From contig DATCVA010000230.1 of assembly GCA_036567205.1 (NCBI GenBank), forward strand, positions 1-23,387: 23,387 nt of DNA, read 5' to 3'. A program made the position numbers and the translations under genes. Shown here piece after piece: positions 7,347 to 14,854 of this stretch. Below the pieces are notes generated by a model. It was not told the origin of the DNA and ran no database searches. It saw only the letters and a list, made by a program, of their open reading frames with translations. Position 1 is the stretch's first letter. Each line of letters opens with the position of its first letter. The DNA is from DATCVA01 sp036567205. Lineage in GTDB: Bacteria > Pseudomonadota > Gammaproteobacteria > Burkholderiales > Burkholderiaceae_B.

Positions 7347-8642
7347 CTACAGTATCATGCCTGCCGCCGCCGTCTGGTGAGTGGCTGCATCGATCAGAAT
7401 AAACGACCCCGTTGCAGGTTGTTCGGCGTAGGCTTCAAGCGCCAGAGCGTCGCGCGCCGCCAGTGTGACACGGCCAATATCGTTCATGGCCAGTGCGTCG
7501 CCGGAATCCACATTCGCCAGTTCGTGAATGTCGCGCCGCGATTGCACCACTTTAATCTTGGCCTGAGTAAGCCGCGTACCTTGTTTCAGCCAGTACTGAC
7601 GAACCGTACTTAACGGCTGCTGATCCAGCCAGCAAATTTCAGCGTCGAATTCTTTCGCAACGCGAAGCTTCGTGTCGGCCGCAACAATCAGGTCCCCCCG
7701 GGAAATATCGATGTCGCGGTCCAGCACGATCGCTACGCTGTCGCCGCTTTGAACCGAATCGACATCCCGGTCAAACTGCACCAGGCGCGCAACCACGGCA
7801 GTAATCCCGGACGGTAATACCTTGATGTTATCGCCGACCCGCAACTGTCCACTAGTCAATTGCCCTGCGTAGCCGCGAAAATCGTTAACAGAACTGCCGG
7901 CATGGCGAATCACCCACTGCACAAAAAAACGGGCGGAATACAAGTTGGCGTCGGCCTGAACCGGCAGGTTTTCAAGTAGCGATAGCAGGGGCAGGCCGTC
8001 GTACCACGGCGTGTTCACCGAACGCATGACCACGTTATCACCTTTAAGGGCCGACATGGGAACAATATGAAAATAATCAATACCGAGTTTTTCGGCAAGC
8101 TCGGCATAGGCGTTGCGGATTTGTTCAAAAACAGCAGCGTCCCAGCCGGCCAGATCCATTTTGTTGACAGCCACCACAATATGCCGGATACCCAGCAGCT
8201 TCGCCAGAGCGCTATGGCGCTTGGTTTGCGACAACAACTGACCGTTCTTTACGCGGCTGGCATCGATCAGAATGATGGCAACGTGTGCTGTTGACGCGCC
8301 CGTGACCATATTGCGGGTGTACTGTTCGTGCCCTGGTGCATCGGCCACAATAAATTTGCGCAAAGGCGTCGCAAAATAGCGGTAGGCCACGTCAATCGTT
8401 ATCCCCTGCTCGCGCTCCGCCTCGAGTCCATCGGTCAGCAGCGACAAATCAATTTCATGCTCTGCAACGCGTTTGTATTTAGATCGCGTAATGGCTTCAA
8501 TCTGATCGGCAAATACGCCTTTGCTGTCATACAGCAATCGTCCGATAAGCGTAGACTTTCCGTCATCGACCGAGCCGGCCGTTATCAGGCGAAGAACGCC
8601 GGTTTCAGCGGCCGAAATCCAGGACTCATTAATCGCGTTCAT
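7347..8642 (-). CDS. cysN: Sulfate adenylyltransferase subunit 1 (GTPase subunit)
   Basis: GTPase subunit of ATP sulfurylase; GTP hydrolysis drives formation of adenosine 5'-phosphosulfate (APS) from sulfate and ATP together with CysD. The elongation-factor-like GTPase motifs are all visible: AGSVDDGKST (about residues 22-31), EREQGITIDVAYRYF with switch Thr82, DAPGHEQY (from 101), NKMD (160-163) and SALKGDN. Two beta-barrel domains follow. At 431 residues it ends after these domains, so there is no fused APS kinase (CysC) as in bifunctional CysNC proteins. Its ATG overlaps the cysD stop by one base (TAATG), indicating translational coupling and equal production of the two subunits. Confidence 0.97.
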   Translation of the reverse strand: MNAINESWISAAETGVLRLITAGSVDDGKSTLIGRLLYDSKGVFADQIEAITRSKYKRVAEHEIDLSLLTDGLEAEREQGITIDVAYRYFATPLRKFIVADAPGHEQYTRNMVTGASTAHVAIILIDASRVKNGQLLSQTKRHSALAKLLGIRHIVVAVNKMDLAGWDAAVFEQIRNAYAELAEKLGIDYFHIVPMSALKGDNVVMRSVNTPWYDGLPLLSLLENLPVQADANLYSARFFVQWVIRHAGSSVNDFRGYAGQLTSGQLRVGDNIKVLPSGITAVVARLVQFDRDVDSVQSGDSVAIVLDRDIDISRGDLIVAADTKLRVAKEFDAEICWLDQQPLSTVRQYWLKQGTRLTQAKIKVVQSRRDIHELANVDSGDALAMNDIGRVTLAARDALALEAYAEQPATGSFILIDAATHQTAAAGMIL

Positions 8643-9550
8643 TAGAAATACCCCAGTTTTTTACGATGCTCCATCGAAGCTTCGGAAGTTTGATCATCCA
8701 TACGCGTAGCACCGCGCTCGGTAATAGTAGTGATAGCCGTCTCGGCAATAATGGCCTCGGGACTGCTGGCTGTTGACGCTACCGGGCAGGTGCACGAAAT
8801 GTCGCCCACGGTACGAAAGCGCACCGTTAAGGTTTCAACCGACTCGCCGGTTTTAGGCTTGGTCAGCGGCGTGACAGGCACCAGCAGACCATTACGCCGG
8901 ACCACCTCGCGTTGATGCGCGTAATAAATGGGCGGCAAGCTCAGGCGTTCGCGCTGGATGTATTGCCACACATCCAGTTCAGTCCAGTTCGATATAGGAA
9001 ACACGCGCATGTTTTCCCCCTTATAGACCTTGGTGTTGAACAAGTTCCATAGTTCTGGCCGCTGGGCTTTTGGGTCCCATTGCCCGAATTCGTTGCGGAA
9101 CGAAAACACCCGCTCTTTGGCGCGAGCCTTTTCCTCGTCACGGCGGGCACCGCCAATACACGCATCAAAGCCGAACTCTTCGATGGCTTCGAGCAAGGTC
9201 GTGGCTTGCGCTGCGTTGCGCGAATCGGTTTCACGGCGCAACACCACCGTGCCGCGGCCAATGGAGTCTTCGACGCTGCGCACAATAAGCTTCTCACCGA
9301 GCGCGGCAACATGCTGGTCACGAAACTGAATGACCTCGTCAAAATTATGGCCGGTGTCGATATGCATAAGCGGAAAGGGAAAGCCAGCCGGGCGAAAGGC
9401 CTTTTCAGCCAGGCGCAACAGCACAACGGAGTCTTTGCCGCCCGAGAACAACAGTACAGGCCGCTCGCATTCCGCGGCAACTTCGCGCAGAATATAAATG
9501 GCTTCAGACTCCAGCCAATCCAGATGCGTCCGGGCAGAAAGTTCACTCAT
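8642..9550 (-). CDS. cysD: Sulfate adenylyltransferase subunit 2 (catalytic)
   Basis: Catalytic subunit of ATP sulfurylase, transferring AMP from ATP to sulfate. It is an N-type ATP pyrophosphatase fold with the PP-loop LFSGGKDS (SGGKDS at 36-41), then HIDTGHNFDEVI, GGARRDEEKARAKERVFS and FPISNWTELDVWQYI. The C-terminal FRTVGDISCTCPV and ERGATRMDD complete the family pattern. The length of 302 residues equals that of the classical enzyme. The ATG is preceded on the minus strand by GAGAG at about eight bases. A 138-base gap separates it from cysH upstream, filled almost wholly by repeat copy B, so any cysH-cysD co-transcript must run through that palindromic element. Confidence 0.97.
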   Translation of the reverse strand: MSELSARTHLDWLESEAIYILREVAAECERPVLLFSGGKDSVVLLRLAEKAFRPAGFPFPLMHIDTGHNFDEVIQFRDQHVAALGEKLIVRSVEDSIGRGTVVLRRETDSRNAAQATTLLEAIEEFGFDACIGGARRDEEKARAKERVFSFRNEFGQWDPKAQRPELWNLFNTKVYKGENMRVFPISNWTELDVWQYIQRERLSLPPIYYAHQREVVRRNGLLVPVTPLTKPKTGESVETLTVRFRTVGDISCTCPVASTASSPEAIIAETAITTITERGATRMDDQTSEASMEHRKKLGYF

Positions 9551-9580
9551 TTTGTTCTCTCAAATTTTGTTTAATATTCA

Positions 9581-9688
9581 TTAATTCCATTTCCAAATTA
9601 ACCGTGAGCTGTGTCGGCTTCACTTGCCATACAAACGTACTGTCTGCGCTTCGCCTTCGTGCCCACACTTGATTTAAAAATGGAATCA
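9581..9688 (-). repeat. Dispersed repeat, copy B (MITE-like, 108 bp)
   Basis: Fills the cysH-cysD gap and stops at the last base before the cysH stop codon. It is inverted relative to copy A and shares with it the 19-base core TACAAACGTACTGTCTGCG (9630-9648) and long flanks such as AACCGTGA and GTGTCGGC. Its two ends form terminal inverted repeats of about 26 bases: ATTCCATTTCCAAATTAA on the left against ATTCCATTTTTAAATCAA read from the right end. No coding frame of note lies inside. No clear target-site duplication could be assigned. Confidence 0.85.
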
Positions 9689-10441
9689 CTATGTATTGCC
9701 ATGCTGTGCAAGCGGCTGAATTGGTATGGCCTTAAGATTGCCTTCATGCAGGCCGCACTCTCTGGAATCCGTTTGCTCCCACCACCAGCGGCCCGCCCGT
9801 GCATCTTCGCCGGCACGCACCGCCCGCGTACAGGGCTCGCAGCCTATCGACGGAAAGCCCTGATCGTGCAGCGGGTTATACGGAATATCGAAGGCGCGAA
9901 TGACCGCCCAGACCTGCTCGCCGGACCACGCGGCCAGGGGGTTATATTTTTGCAAGCCGAACACACTGTCGAACTCGGCCTCGGGCAGCGCCGTGCGGGT
10001 TACAGACTGATCGCGGTGCTGGCCCGTGAGCCACGCGGAATGACCCTGCAATATGCGTCTCAAGGGCTGAACCTTACGGATGGAGCAGCAGGCTTTTCGC
10101 AACTCGACGCTTTCATAGAAAGCAAACGAGCCATGCTGCGCAACATGCGTGTCAATGGCTGACGGGTCGGGCCGCACAACCTGGATGACAACCCCATAGC
10201 GTTCTATGATTTTGTCCACCATGGCGAGGGTTTCCGGGTGTAGCCGGCCAGTATCCAGCGTAAATACCTTGATAGGCAGTCGAGCTTGAAAAATGGCATG
10301 CGCCAGCAACATGTCCTCGGCCGCCAGCGACGACGCAAACAGCGCATCGGGGTGCGCGGCCGCAATAGCGGCCAATTGCACTTGCAGCAAGTCCCATCGC
10401 TGCTGGGTTGCCATATCAAGAGAAGAAACGGTAGTTGTCAC
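9689..10441 (-). CDS. cysH: Assimilatory APS reductase ([4Fe-4S] type)
   Basis: Reduces adenosine 5'-phosphosulfate to sulfite using thioredoxin. It has the PP-loop-like start FASSLAAEDMLLAHAI, then TLDTGRLHPET and TGQHRDQS. The cysteine pairs Cys118-Cys119 (KACCSIRKV) and Cys201/Cys204 (GCEPCTR) bind the iron-sulfur cluster that marks APS rather than PAPS reductases, and Cys229 in ECGLH is the catalytic cysteine. This agrees with a CysN lacking APS kinase. The start is a GTG at 10441 because GAAGG lies six bases before it; the internal ATG at 10414 has no such site. The site and the GTG lie inside one arm of a perfect inverted repeat. cysI, usually nearby, is not in the window. Confidence 0.95.
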   Translation of the reverse strand: MTTTVSSLDMATQQRWDLLQVQLAAIAAAHPDALFASSLAAEDMLLAHAIFQARLPIKVFTLDTGRLHPETLAMVDKIIERYGVVIQVVRPDPSAIDTHVAQHGSFAFYESVELRKACCSIRKVQPLRRILQGHSAWLTGQHRDQSVTRTALPEAEFDSVFGLQKYNPLAAWSGEQVWAVIRAFDIPYNPLHDQGFPSIGCEPCTRAVRAGEDARAGRWWWEQTDSRECGLHEGNLKAIPIQPLAQHGNT

Positions 10442-10487
10442 ACTATGCCTTCTTATAGGGATAAATTCGATTCGAAGGCATAGTGTG
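10439..10487 (-). promoter_or_regulatory. Perfect 14-bp inverted repeat covering the cysH start
   Basis: CACACTATGCCTTC at 10439-10452 is the exact reverse complement of GAAGGCATAGTGTG at 10474-10487, with 21 bases between them. Read along the cysH transcript, the second arm holds the Shine-Dalgarno GAAGG and ends exactly on the GTG start codon. If both arms are transcribed, the RNA hairpin would hide the ribosome-binding site and start codon. If not, the arms could be operator half-sites. The symmetry is seen directly; the function is inferred. Confidence 0.6.
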
Positions 10488-10742
10488 CGGGGTTAACCCA
10501 TATAACGGAACGACTTAATGGTTAAGTGTTTATCGCTGCCAGACATTAATCCCAAAACCAATAAGCTCATAAGCGTCTTGTTGGTTAATTCAACAGTCAG
10601 GCGGCGCTTCAGACTCGGGGGGCTTGATTAAAGACCCCTTAAAACAGCCAAATATTTATTAGGGACGACATAACTTTTTTTGAATACTAAAATGGTGCGT
10701 TCACCGATAACCTTACGAACTTAAAAGACCAAGGCAAAAACA
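10442..10742. other. Divergent cysH-gdhA intergenic region
   Basis: A 301-base gap between two divergent genes, with no ORF or RNA gene I can support. From the left it holds the spacer and distal arm of the cysH inverted repeat (to 10487), a perfect 10-bp palindrome GGGTTAACCC (10490-10499), then AT-rich sequence with several TTAAT words up to the gdhA ribosome-binding site AAGG (10731-10734). Promoters for both genes must lie here, but no pair of boxes stands out. Confidence 0.6.
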
Positions 10743-12032
10743 ATGTCCGAACACCTTAAGCATGCTCTTCCCTCCTACCTGGATCCCGAACACTTGGGCC
10801 CTTGGGGGGTATATCTGGAGCAGGTAGATCGTGTTAGCCCCTATCTTGGAAAGCTAAGCAAATGGGTCGAGACCCTTAAGCGCCCCAAGCGCTCTTTAAT
10901 CGTCGACATCCCCATAGAGCTGGACAACGGCACTATTGCGCACTTCGAAGGCTACCGTGTTCAGCACAACACCAGCCGCGGCCCCGGCAAGGGCGGCGTT
11001 CGTTTCCACCAAGAGGTCACATTGTCTGAAGTTATGGCGCTGGCAGCCTGGATGTCCGTCAAGTCAGCGGCCGTCAACCTGCCATTTGGCGGAGCCAAAG
11101 GCGGCGTGCGCATCGATCCGCGCAATTACTCTCATGGCGAGCTCGAACGTATTACACGTCGCTACACCAGCGAAATCGGCGCCATCATCGGGCCCAACAA
11201 AGACATCCCGGCCCCCGACGTCAACACCAACGCCCAGACCATGGCGTGGATGATGGATACCTACTCCATGAACGAGGGTGCAACGACGACAGGCGTGGTC
11301 ACCGGCAAACCAGTCTCGCTGGGCGGCAGCCTGGGGCGCGTGGAAGCAACCGGGCGCGGTGTTTTTGTGGTCGGCTGCGAAGCGGCCCACGATCTTGGCA
11401 TACCCATCGAAGGGGCGCGTGTCGTCATCCAGGGTTTTGGTAATGTCGGCGGTACGGCCGCACGGCTTTTTTACGACAAGGGAGCAAAAATCATTGCCGT
11501 ACAAGACCACACCGGCTGCGTTCATAATGCCAACGGCCTGGACGTACTGGCACTGACCAAGCATGTCGAAGAAACAGGCGGAGTCGCCGGCTGGCACGGG
11601 GCCGAAACCCTAAGTACCGCCGATTTTTGGGCGCTTGAAACCGAAATCCTGATTCCGGCCGCCCTTGAAAGCCAAATCAACGAAGACAATGCGAATTCCG
11701 TTCGCGCCAGAATCGTTATCGAAGGCGCCAACGGCCCCACTACACCGGAAGCCGACGACATCCTTACCTCGAAAGGCACAATGATCGTGCCCGACGTTAT
11801 CGCCAATGCCGGCGGCGTCACCGTCAGCTACTTCGAATGGGTTCAGGATTTTTCCAGCTTTTACTGGACCGAAAGCGAAATCAACCATCGCCTGGAAGCC
11901 ATGATGCGCGCCGCCTACGCCGCCATTTCGGCGACGGCCAAAGAGCACAAAGTCAGCCTGCGTACGGCAGCCTTTATTGTGGCCTGCACTCGCATTCTGG
12001 AAGCACGCCAGGTAAGGGGGCTTTACCCTTAA
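10743..12032 (+). CDS. gdhA: Glutamate dehydrogenase (hexameric, probably NAD-preferring)
   Basis: Interconverts glutamate with 2-oxoglutarate and ammonia. The 429 residues fit the small hexameric class. The substrate-binding part shows GPGKGGVRFHQ (Lys83), LPFGGAKGGV with catalytic Lys119, and PAPDVNTN with Asp159. The Rossmann domain has GFGNVGG (231-237), followed by AKIIAVQDHTG, where Asp255 at the end of the second strand favours NAD over NADP; cofactor choice is therefore inferred. EGANGPTTPEADDIL and PDVIANAGGVTVSYFEW complete the signature. AAGG lies eight bases before the ATG. Its TAA overlaps the stop codon of the convergent response regulator by two bases, so the two transcripts must overlap or end inside each other. 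Confidence 0.96.
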   Translation: MSEHLKHALPSYLDPEHLGPWGVYLEQVDRVSPYLGKLSKWVETLKRPKRSLIVDIPIELDNGTIAHFEGYRVQHNTSRGPGKGGVRFHQEVTLSEVMALAAWMSVKSAAVNLPFGGAKGGVRIDPRNYSHGELERITRRYTSEIGAIIGPNKDIPAPDVNTNAQTMAWMMDTYSMNEGATTTGVVTGKPVSLGGSLGRVEATGRGVFVVGCEAAHDLGIPIEGARVVIQGFGNVGGTAARLFYDKGAKIIAVQDHTGCVHNANGLDVLALTKHVEETGGVAGWHGAETLSTADFWALETEILIPAALESQINEDNANSVRARIVIEGANGPTTPEADDILTSKGTMIVPDVIANAGGVTVSYFEWVQDFSSFYWTESEINHRLEAMMRAAYAAISATAKEHKVSLRTAAFIVACTRILEARQVRGLYP

Positions 12033-13369
12033 TCGGTGGCGTGTTCTTCGTTGGCGGCCGAATTATATTCTTCAAGCCGGTTATAAAGCGTCTTCAGGCT
12101 GATACCCAAGGTATCAGCCGCCGACTTCTTCACCCCGCCGCATTGTTCAAGCGTAGCCAGTATTAACTGGCGATTCGCCTCGGCTAACGGTATGCCCACC
12201 GCAACCGAAATTTCGGCATTGTTCGACGGACCGATGGACTCGAGTTGAAAGGCATTGAAGTCCCCCTCCAGAATATCGTCGGCCAGAATATAACTGCGGT
12301 AGACATAATTTTTTAGCTCTCGAATATTGCCCGGCCACTGATGCAGGCGCATTGCCTCCAGCACGCACGTCGCGAATTTTTTTTGCGTACCGTACTCGGC
12401 ATTTAACGCATCAAGAAAATACTGGGCCAGAATGCAAATATCATCACCCCGCTCGCGCAATGGGGGCAACTCTAAAGGGAAAACACTAAGACGATGATAT
12501 AAATCTTCGCGCAACGTTCCGTTTTTTACCGCTTCTTCAGGATTGCGGTTAGTGGCGGCCACAATACGCACATCGGCTTCGATCTCTTGTTGTGTGCCGA
12601 CCCTCATGAACCGCCCGGTTTCAAGCACCCTTAGCAATCGCACCTGCAGTTCCATGGACATTTCGGTGATCTCGTCCAGAAACAGCGTGCCACCACGGGC
12701 ACGCTCGAAATACCCTTTATGCTGCCGGTCGGCGCCTGTAAAACTGCCTTTTTCGTGCCCGAACAATTCGCTTTCAATAAGATTGGGCGATATGGCGCCG
12801 CAATTTACCGCCAAAAAGGGCTTTGGATGGCGCGGGCTGCATAAATGAATGGCTTCAGCAGCCAGTTCTTTGCCGGTTCCGCTTTCACCAACCAGCAGTA
12901 CCGTTGCTTGAGTAGGCGCCACTTTTTCGATGTGCGCGCAAAGCAAACGCAATGCGGGCGACTGGCCGATCATTTTGCTGAAACAGTCGGCCCGCCCAGG
13001 TAGCTGCGCCTCGGGCCTTACACCTGTGAGGCTGCCCAGCACGCCTCGCAAGCGTTGCAAGTTCAGCGGTTTAAGCAAATAATCGACAGCGCCACAACGC
13101 AATGCTTCGATGGCGTTGTCCACCGTGGCATGACCTGTAATGAATACAAGTTGCGCATTGCCTAAGGCAAGTTCTTTCCAAAGATCGATGCCGCTGCCGT
13201 CGGGAAACTGCATATCCAGCAGCACGATGTCGGGTTTTTGTCGCTCTACCTGAATCCGGGCCTGCCTGACATCGGCGGCTTGCGCTACCGAATGTCCTTC
13301 GTCGGAAACAACATCGGCCAGTACTTCGCGGACAGCGGCATCATCGTCGATAATAAGTACGTGCGACAT
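12029..13369 (-). CDS. Sigma54-dependent response regulator (NtrC family)
   Basis: Bacterial enhancer-binding protein that activates sigma54 RNA polymerase once phosphorylated. The receiver domain (about 1-115) has the acidic pocket IIDDD (Asp8-Asp10), phospho-acceptor Asp52, Thr78 and Lys100. The AAA+ domain has Walker A GESGTGKE (161-168), the sigma54-contacting loop as GSFTGA (208-213; the commoner form is GAFTGA), Walker B GGTLFLDE (226-233) and AATNR. A Fis-type helix-turn-helix ends the protein (about 403-436, LGISLKTLYNRLEEY). No histidine kinase gene is adjacent, so its partner is unknown. It is head to head with a paralogue lacking the receiver domain and convergent with gdhA. It is a candidate regulator of the sigma54-type promoter before glgA. 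Confidence 0.93.
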   Translation of the reverse strand: MSHVLIIDDDAAVREVLADVVSDEGHSVAQAADVRQARIQVERQKPDIVLLDMQFPDGSGIDLWKELALGNAQLVFITGHATVDNAIEALRCGAVDYLLKPLNLQRLRGVLGSLTGVRPEAQLPGRADCFSKMIGQSPALRLLCAHIEKVAPTQATVLLVGESGTGKELAAEAIHLCSPRHPKPFLAVNCGAISPNLIESELFGHEKGSFTGADRQHKGYFERARGGTLFLDEITEMSMELQVRLLRVLETGRFMRVGTQQEIEADVRIVAATNRNPEEAVKNGTLREDLYHRLSVFPLELPPLRERGDDICILAQYFLDALNAEYGTQKKFATCVLEAMRLHQWPGNIRELKNYVYRSYILADDILEGDFNAFQLESIGPSNNAEISVAVGIPLAEANRQLILATLEQCGGVKKSAADTLGISLKTLYNRLEEYNSAANEEHATD

Positions 13370-13598
13370 ATCAGCTCATTGGGAAAGTACTAGAACGGAG
13401 AAGAAATCCTGCTAAAAAATGGATTTCAGAATTAACGGTTTAATCCTCTTAGCAGTTGAATGATTATGGCTTTTTGTAATAAATACCGATTCCCATCGTA
13501 CTATCAATTCCCGCTCCGAAAATGTAATTAACAACAAGAATAGAAATAAAGTGTTAATTCCATAAACGTAACAAGCCGGCAAGATCTAGACTGCACAT
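13370..13598. promoter_or_regulatory. Divergent regulatory region between the two sigma54 activators
   Basis: A 229-base AT-rich gap. It contains a nested dyad, CTGCTAA (13409-13415) with TTAGCAG (13449-13455) enclosing GGATT (13421-13425) with AATCC (13442-13446), and a second perfect 8-bp dyad, AATTAACA (13526-13533) with TGTTAATT (13552-13559). These are candidate binding sites for one or both flanking activators. I found no convincing -24/-12 element here, so the activator genes themselves are probably not sigma54-transcribed. Confidence 0.4.
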
Positions 13599-14603
13599 AT
13601 GCATACAACGGCAAAGTTTCTGGGGCACACCGCAGCGGCGCTTGAACTGGCTAAAACTATCGTCCGGGTTGCGCCGACGAATGCCAGTGCGTTAATTGTG
13701 GGCGAAAGCGGTGTAGGCAAGGAAATTGTCGCCCGTGCCATCCACGATCGCAGTTCTCGTCAGAATGAACCCTTCGTCGCCGTAAATTGCGGCGCCATAG
13801 CGCCCTCTCTTGTGGAAAGCGAACTTTTTGGCCACGAGAAAGGCAGCTTCACAGGCGCTTCGTCGCGTACCGCCGGCTGCTTTGAGCGGGCCCATACTGG
13901 CACGTTGTTTCTGGACGAAGTCACTGAAATGCCGCTAACCATGCAAGTGCAATTACTGCGCGTCCTGGAGACCGGCCGCTATCACCGTGTTGGCGGATCA
14001 GATCAAATCAATGTAAATGTGCGAGTCATCGCCGCAACTAACCGCGATCCGCAAGAGGCCGTGGCAGGGGGGTCTTTCCGGGCGGACTTGCTTTATCGAC
14101 TGGCCGTCTTTCCGGTCTGGGTGCCGCCCCTTCGCCAACGCAAAGCCGATATTGCGTATATGGCACAGCGTTTTCTGGACGAGCTGAATAACCAGGAAAA
14201 AACGATGAAGTATTTTTCGTCTGAAGCCACAAAGCAACTAGAACAATATGCCTGGCCCGGCAATGTACGTGAATTAAAAAACACGATTATGCGTGCTTTT
14301 ATCCTGGCCGACAACGAAATAGCAATTCCGCCCCTGGGTCTCGAAGACACTTACGCAATCAAGGCCCCCGACATCAAGCACGGATACCTTAAAATTCCGG
14401 TGGGTACCACGCTGACGGTCGCGCAGCGCACGCTTATTATGGCTACGCTGGGGTATTACGCCGGCGATCGGCAGCGCACAGCTGTCGCACTGGGCATAAG
14501 CCTTAAAACACTTTATAACCGGCTGGAGGAATTCCGCAAGCTTGGCGCCTCCATCGACGGACGCCTAGCGGCCTACCAGAAGGACTCTACCCGGCCGGAA
14601 TAA
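13599..14603 (+). CDS. Sigma54 activator without receiver domain (AAA+ plus HTH only)
   Basis: Paralogue of the divergent response regulator, but only 334 residues: it begins directly at the AAA+ boundary (KFLGHTAAALELAKTIVRVAPT, aligning with MIGQSPALRLLCAHIEKVAPT of its neighbour). It has Walker A GESGVGKE (35-42), GSFTGA (82-87), Walker B TGTLFLDE (100-107), AATNR, YAWPGNVRELKN and a Fis-type helix-turn-helix (about 274-313). The helix region LGISLKTLYNRLEE is identical in 14 residues to the neighbour. An in-frame TAG at 13587-13589 rules out an N-terminal extension from this frame. No good Shine-Dalgarno is visible. With no sensory domain it may be constitutively active, as PspF is unless held by PspA, or act with the full-length regulator. 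The glg operon starts 251 bases downstream. Confidence 0.9.
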   Translation: MHTTAKFLGHTAAALELAKTIVRVAPTNASALIVGESGVGKEIVARAIHDRSSRQNEPFVAVNCGAIAPSLVESELFGHEKGSFTGASSRTAGCFERAHTGTLFLDEVTEMPLTMQVQLLRVLETGRYHRVGGSDQINVNVRVIAATNRDPQEAVAGGSFRADLLYRLAVFPVWVPPLRQRKADIAYMAQRFLDELNNQEKTMKYFSSEATKQLEQYAWPGNVRELKNTIMRAFILADNEIAIPPLGLEDTYAIKAPDIKHGYLKIPVGTTLTVAQRTLIMATLGYYAGDRQRTAVALGISLKTLYNRLEEFRKLGASIDGRLAAYQKDSTRPE

Positions 14604-14670
14604 AGTCCGCCAAATATACCGTCGCCAGTAAATTTTACGTTCCTCGTGGTATTTCGCCTCCGACGGCTTA

Positions 14671-14780
14671 TACCAATTCCATATCAATGATGAACACGAC
14701 AGCGAGTCGCAGACAGTACGTTTGTACGGCAACTGCGGCCGACACCGTTCACGGTTGATTTGCAATTGAAATTGGAATTA
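14671..14780 (+). repeat. Dispersed repeat, copy A (MITE-like, 110 bp)
   Basis: Lies between the receiver-less activator and the glgA promoter. It has the conserved core CGCAGACAGTACGTTTGTA at 14708-14726, identical to the core of the inverted copy at 9581-9688. The ends are inverted: CCAATTCCATATCAAT on the left against TAATTCCAATTTCAATT read from the right end. The whole unit can fold into an imperfect hairpin centred near 14721. It might terminate the activator transcript, or simply separate the enhancer region from the promoter. Confidence 0.85.
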
Positions 14781-14802
14781 TGGGCATCACCCTATTTTTC
14801 TT

Positions 14803-14820
14803 TGGGCACAGCACTTGCAT
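14803..14820 (+). promoter_or_regulatory. Sigma54 (-24/-12) promoter of the glg operon
   Basis: GGGCACAGCACTTGCAT matches the sigma54 consensus TGGCAC-N5-TTGCA except for the leading base. The invariant GG (14805-14806) and GC (14817-14818) are exactly 12 bases apart. Transcription would start near 14830, giving a 25-base leader that contains the GAGGAG ribosome-binding site of glgA (14843-14848, six bases before GTG). The promoter type is read from sequence; activity is inferred. A GTAAA-T-TTTAC palindrome at 14628-14638, about 200 bases upstream, is one possible enhancer site. Confidence 0.75.
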
Positions 14821-14854
14821 ATAAGCAGGTAGTGAACAGCCCGAGGAGAACAAC

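Noticed and set aside
9611..10162. 183-codon plus-strand frame opposite cysH
   Set aside because: It runs antisense to conserved cysH and into repeat copy B, and its translation shows no family motif.
13456..13486. Possible sigma54 promoter in the activator gap (ATGGCTTTTTGTAATA)
   Set aside because: The GG is not followed by GC 12 bases later, which is the invariant feature.
7251..14780. The three repeats as transcriptional regulator binding sites or an RNA gene family
   Set aside because: They vary in orientation relative to the genes, lie after as well as before genes, and have transposon-like inverted ends; a MITE-like element explains this better.
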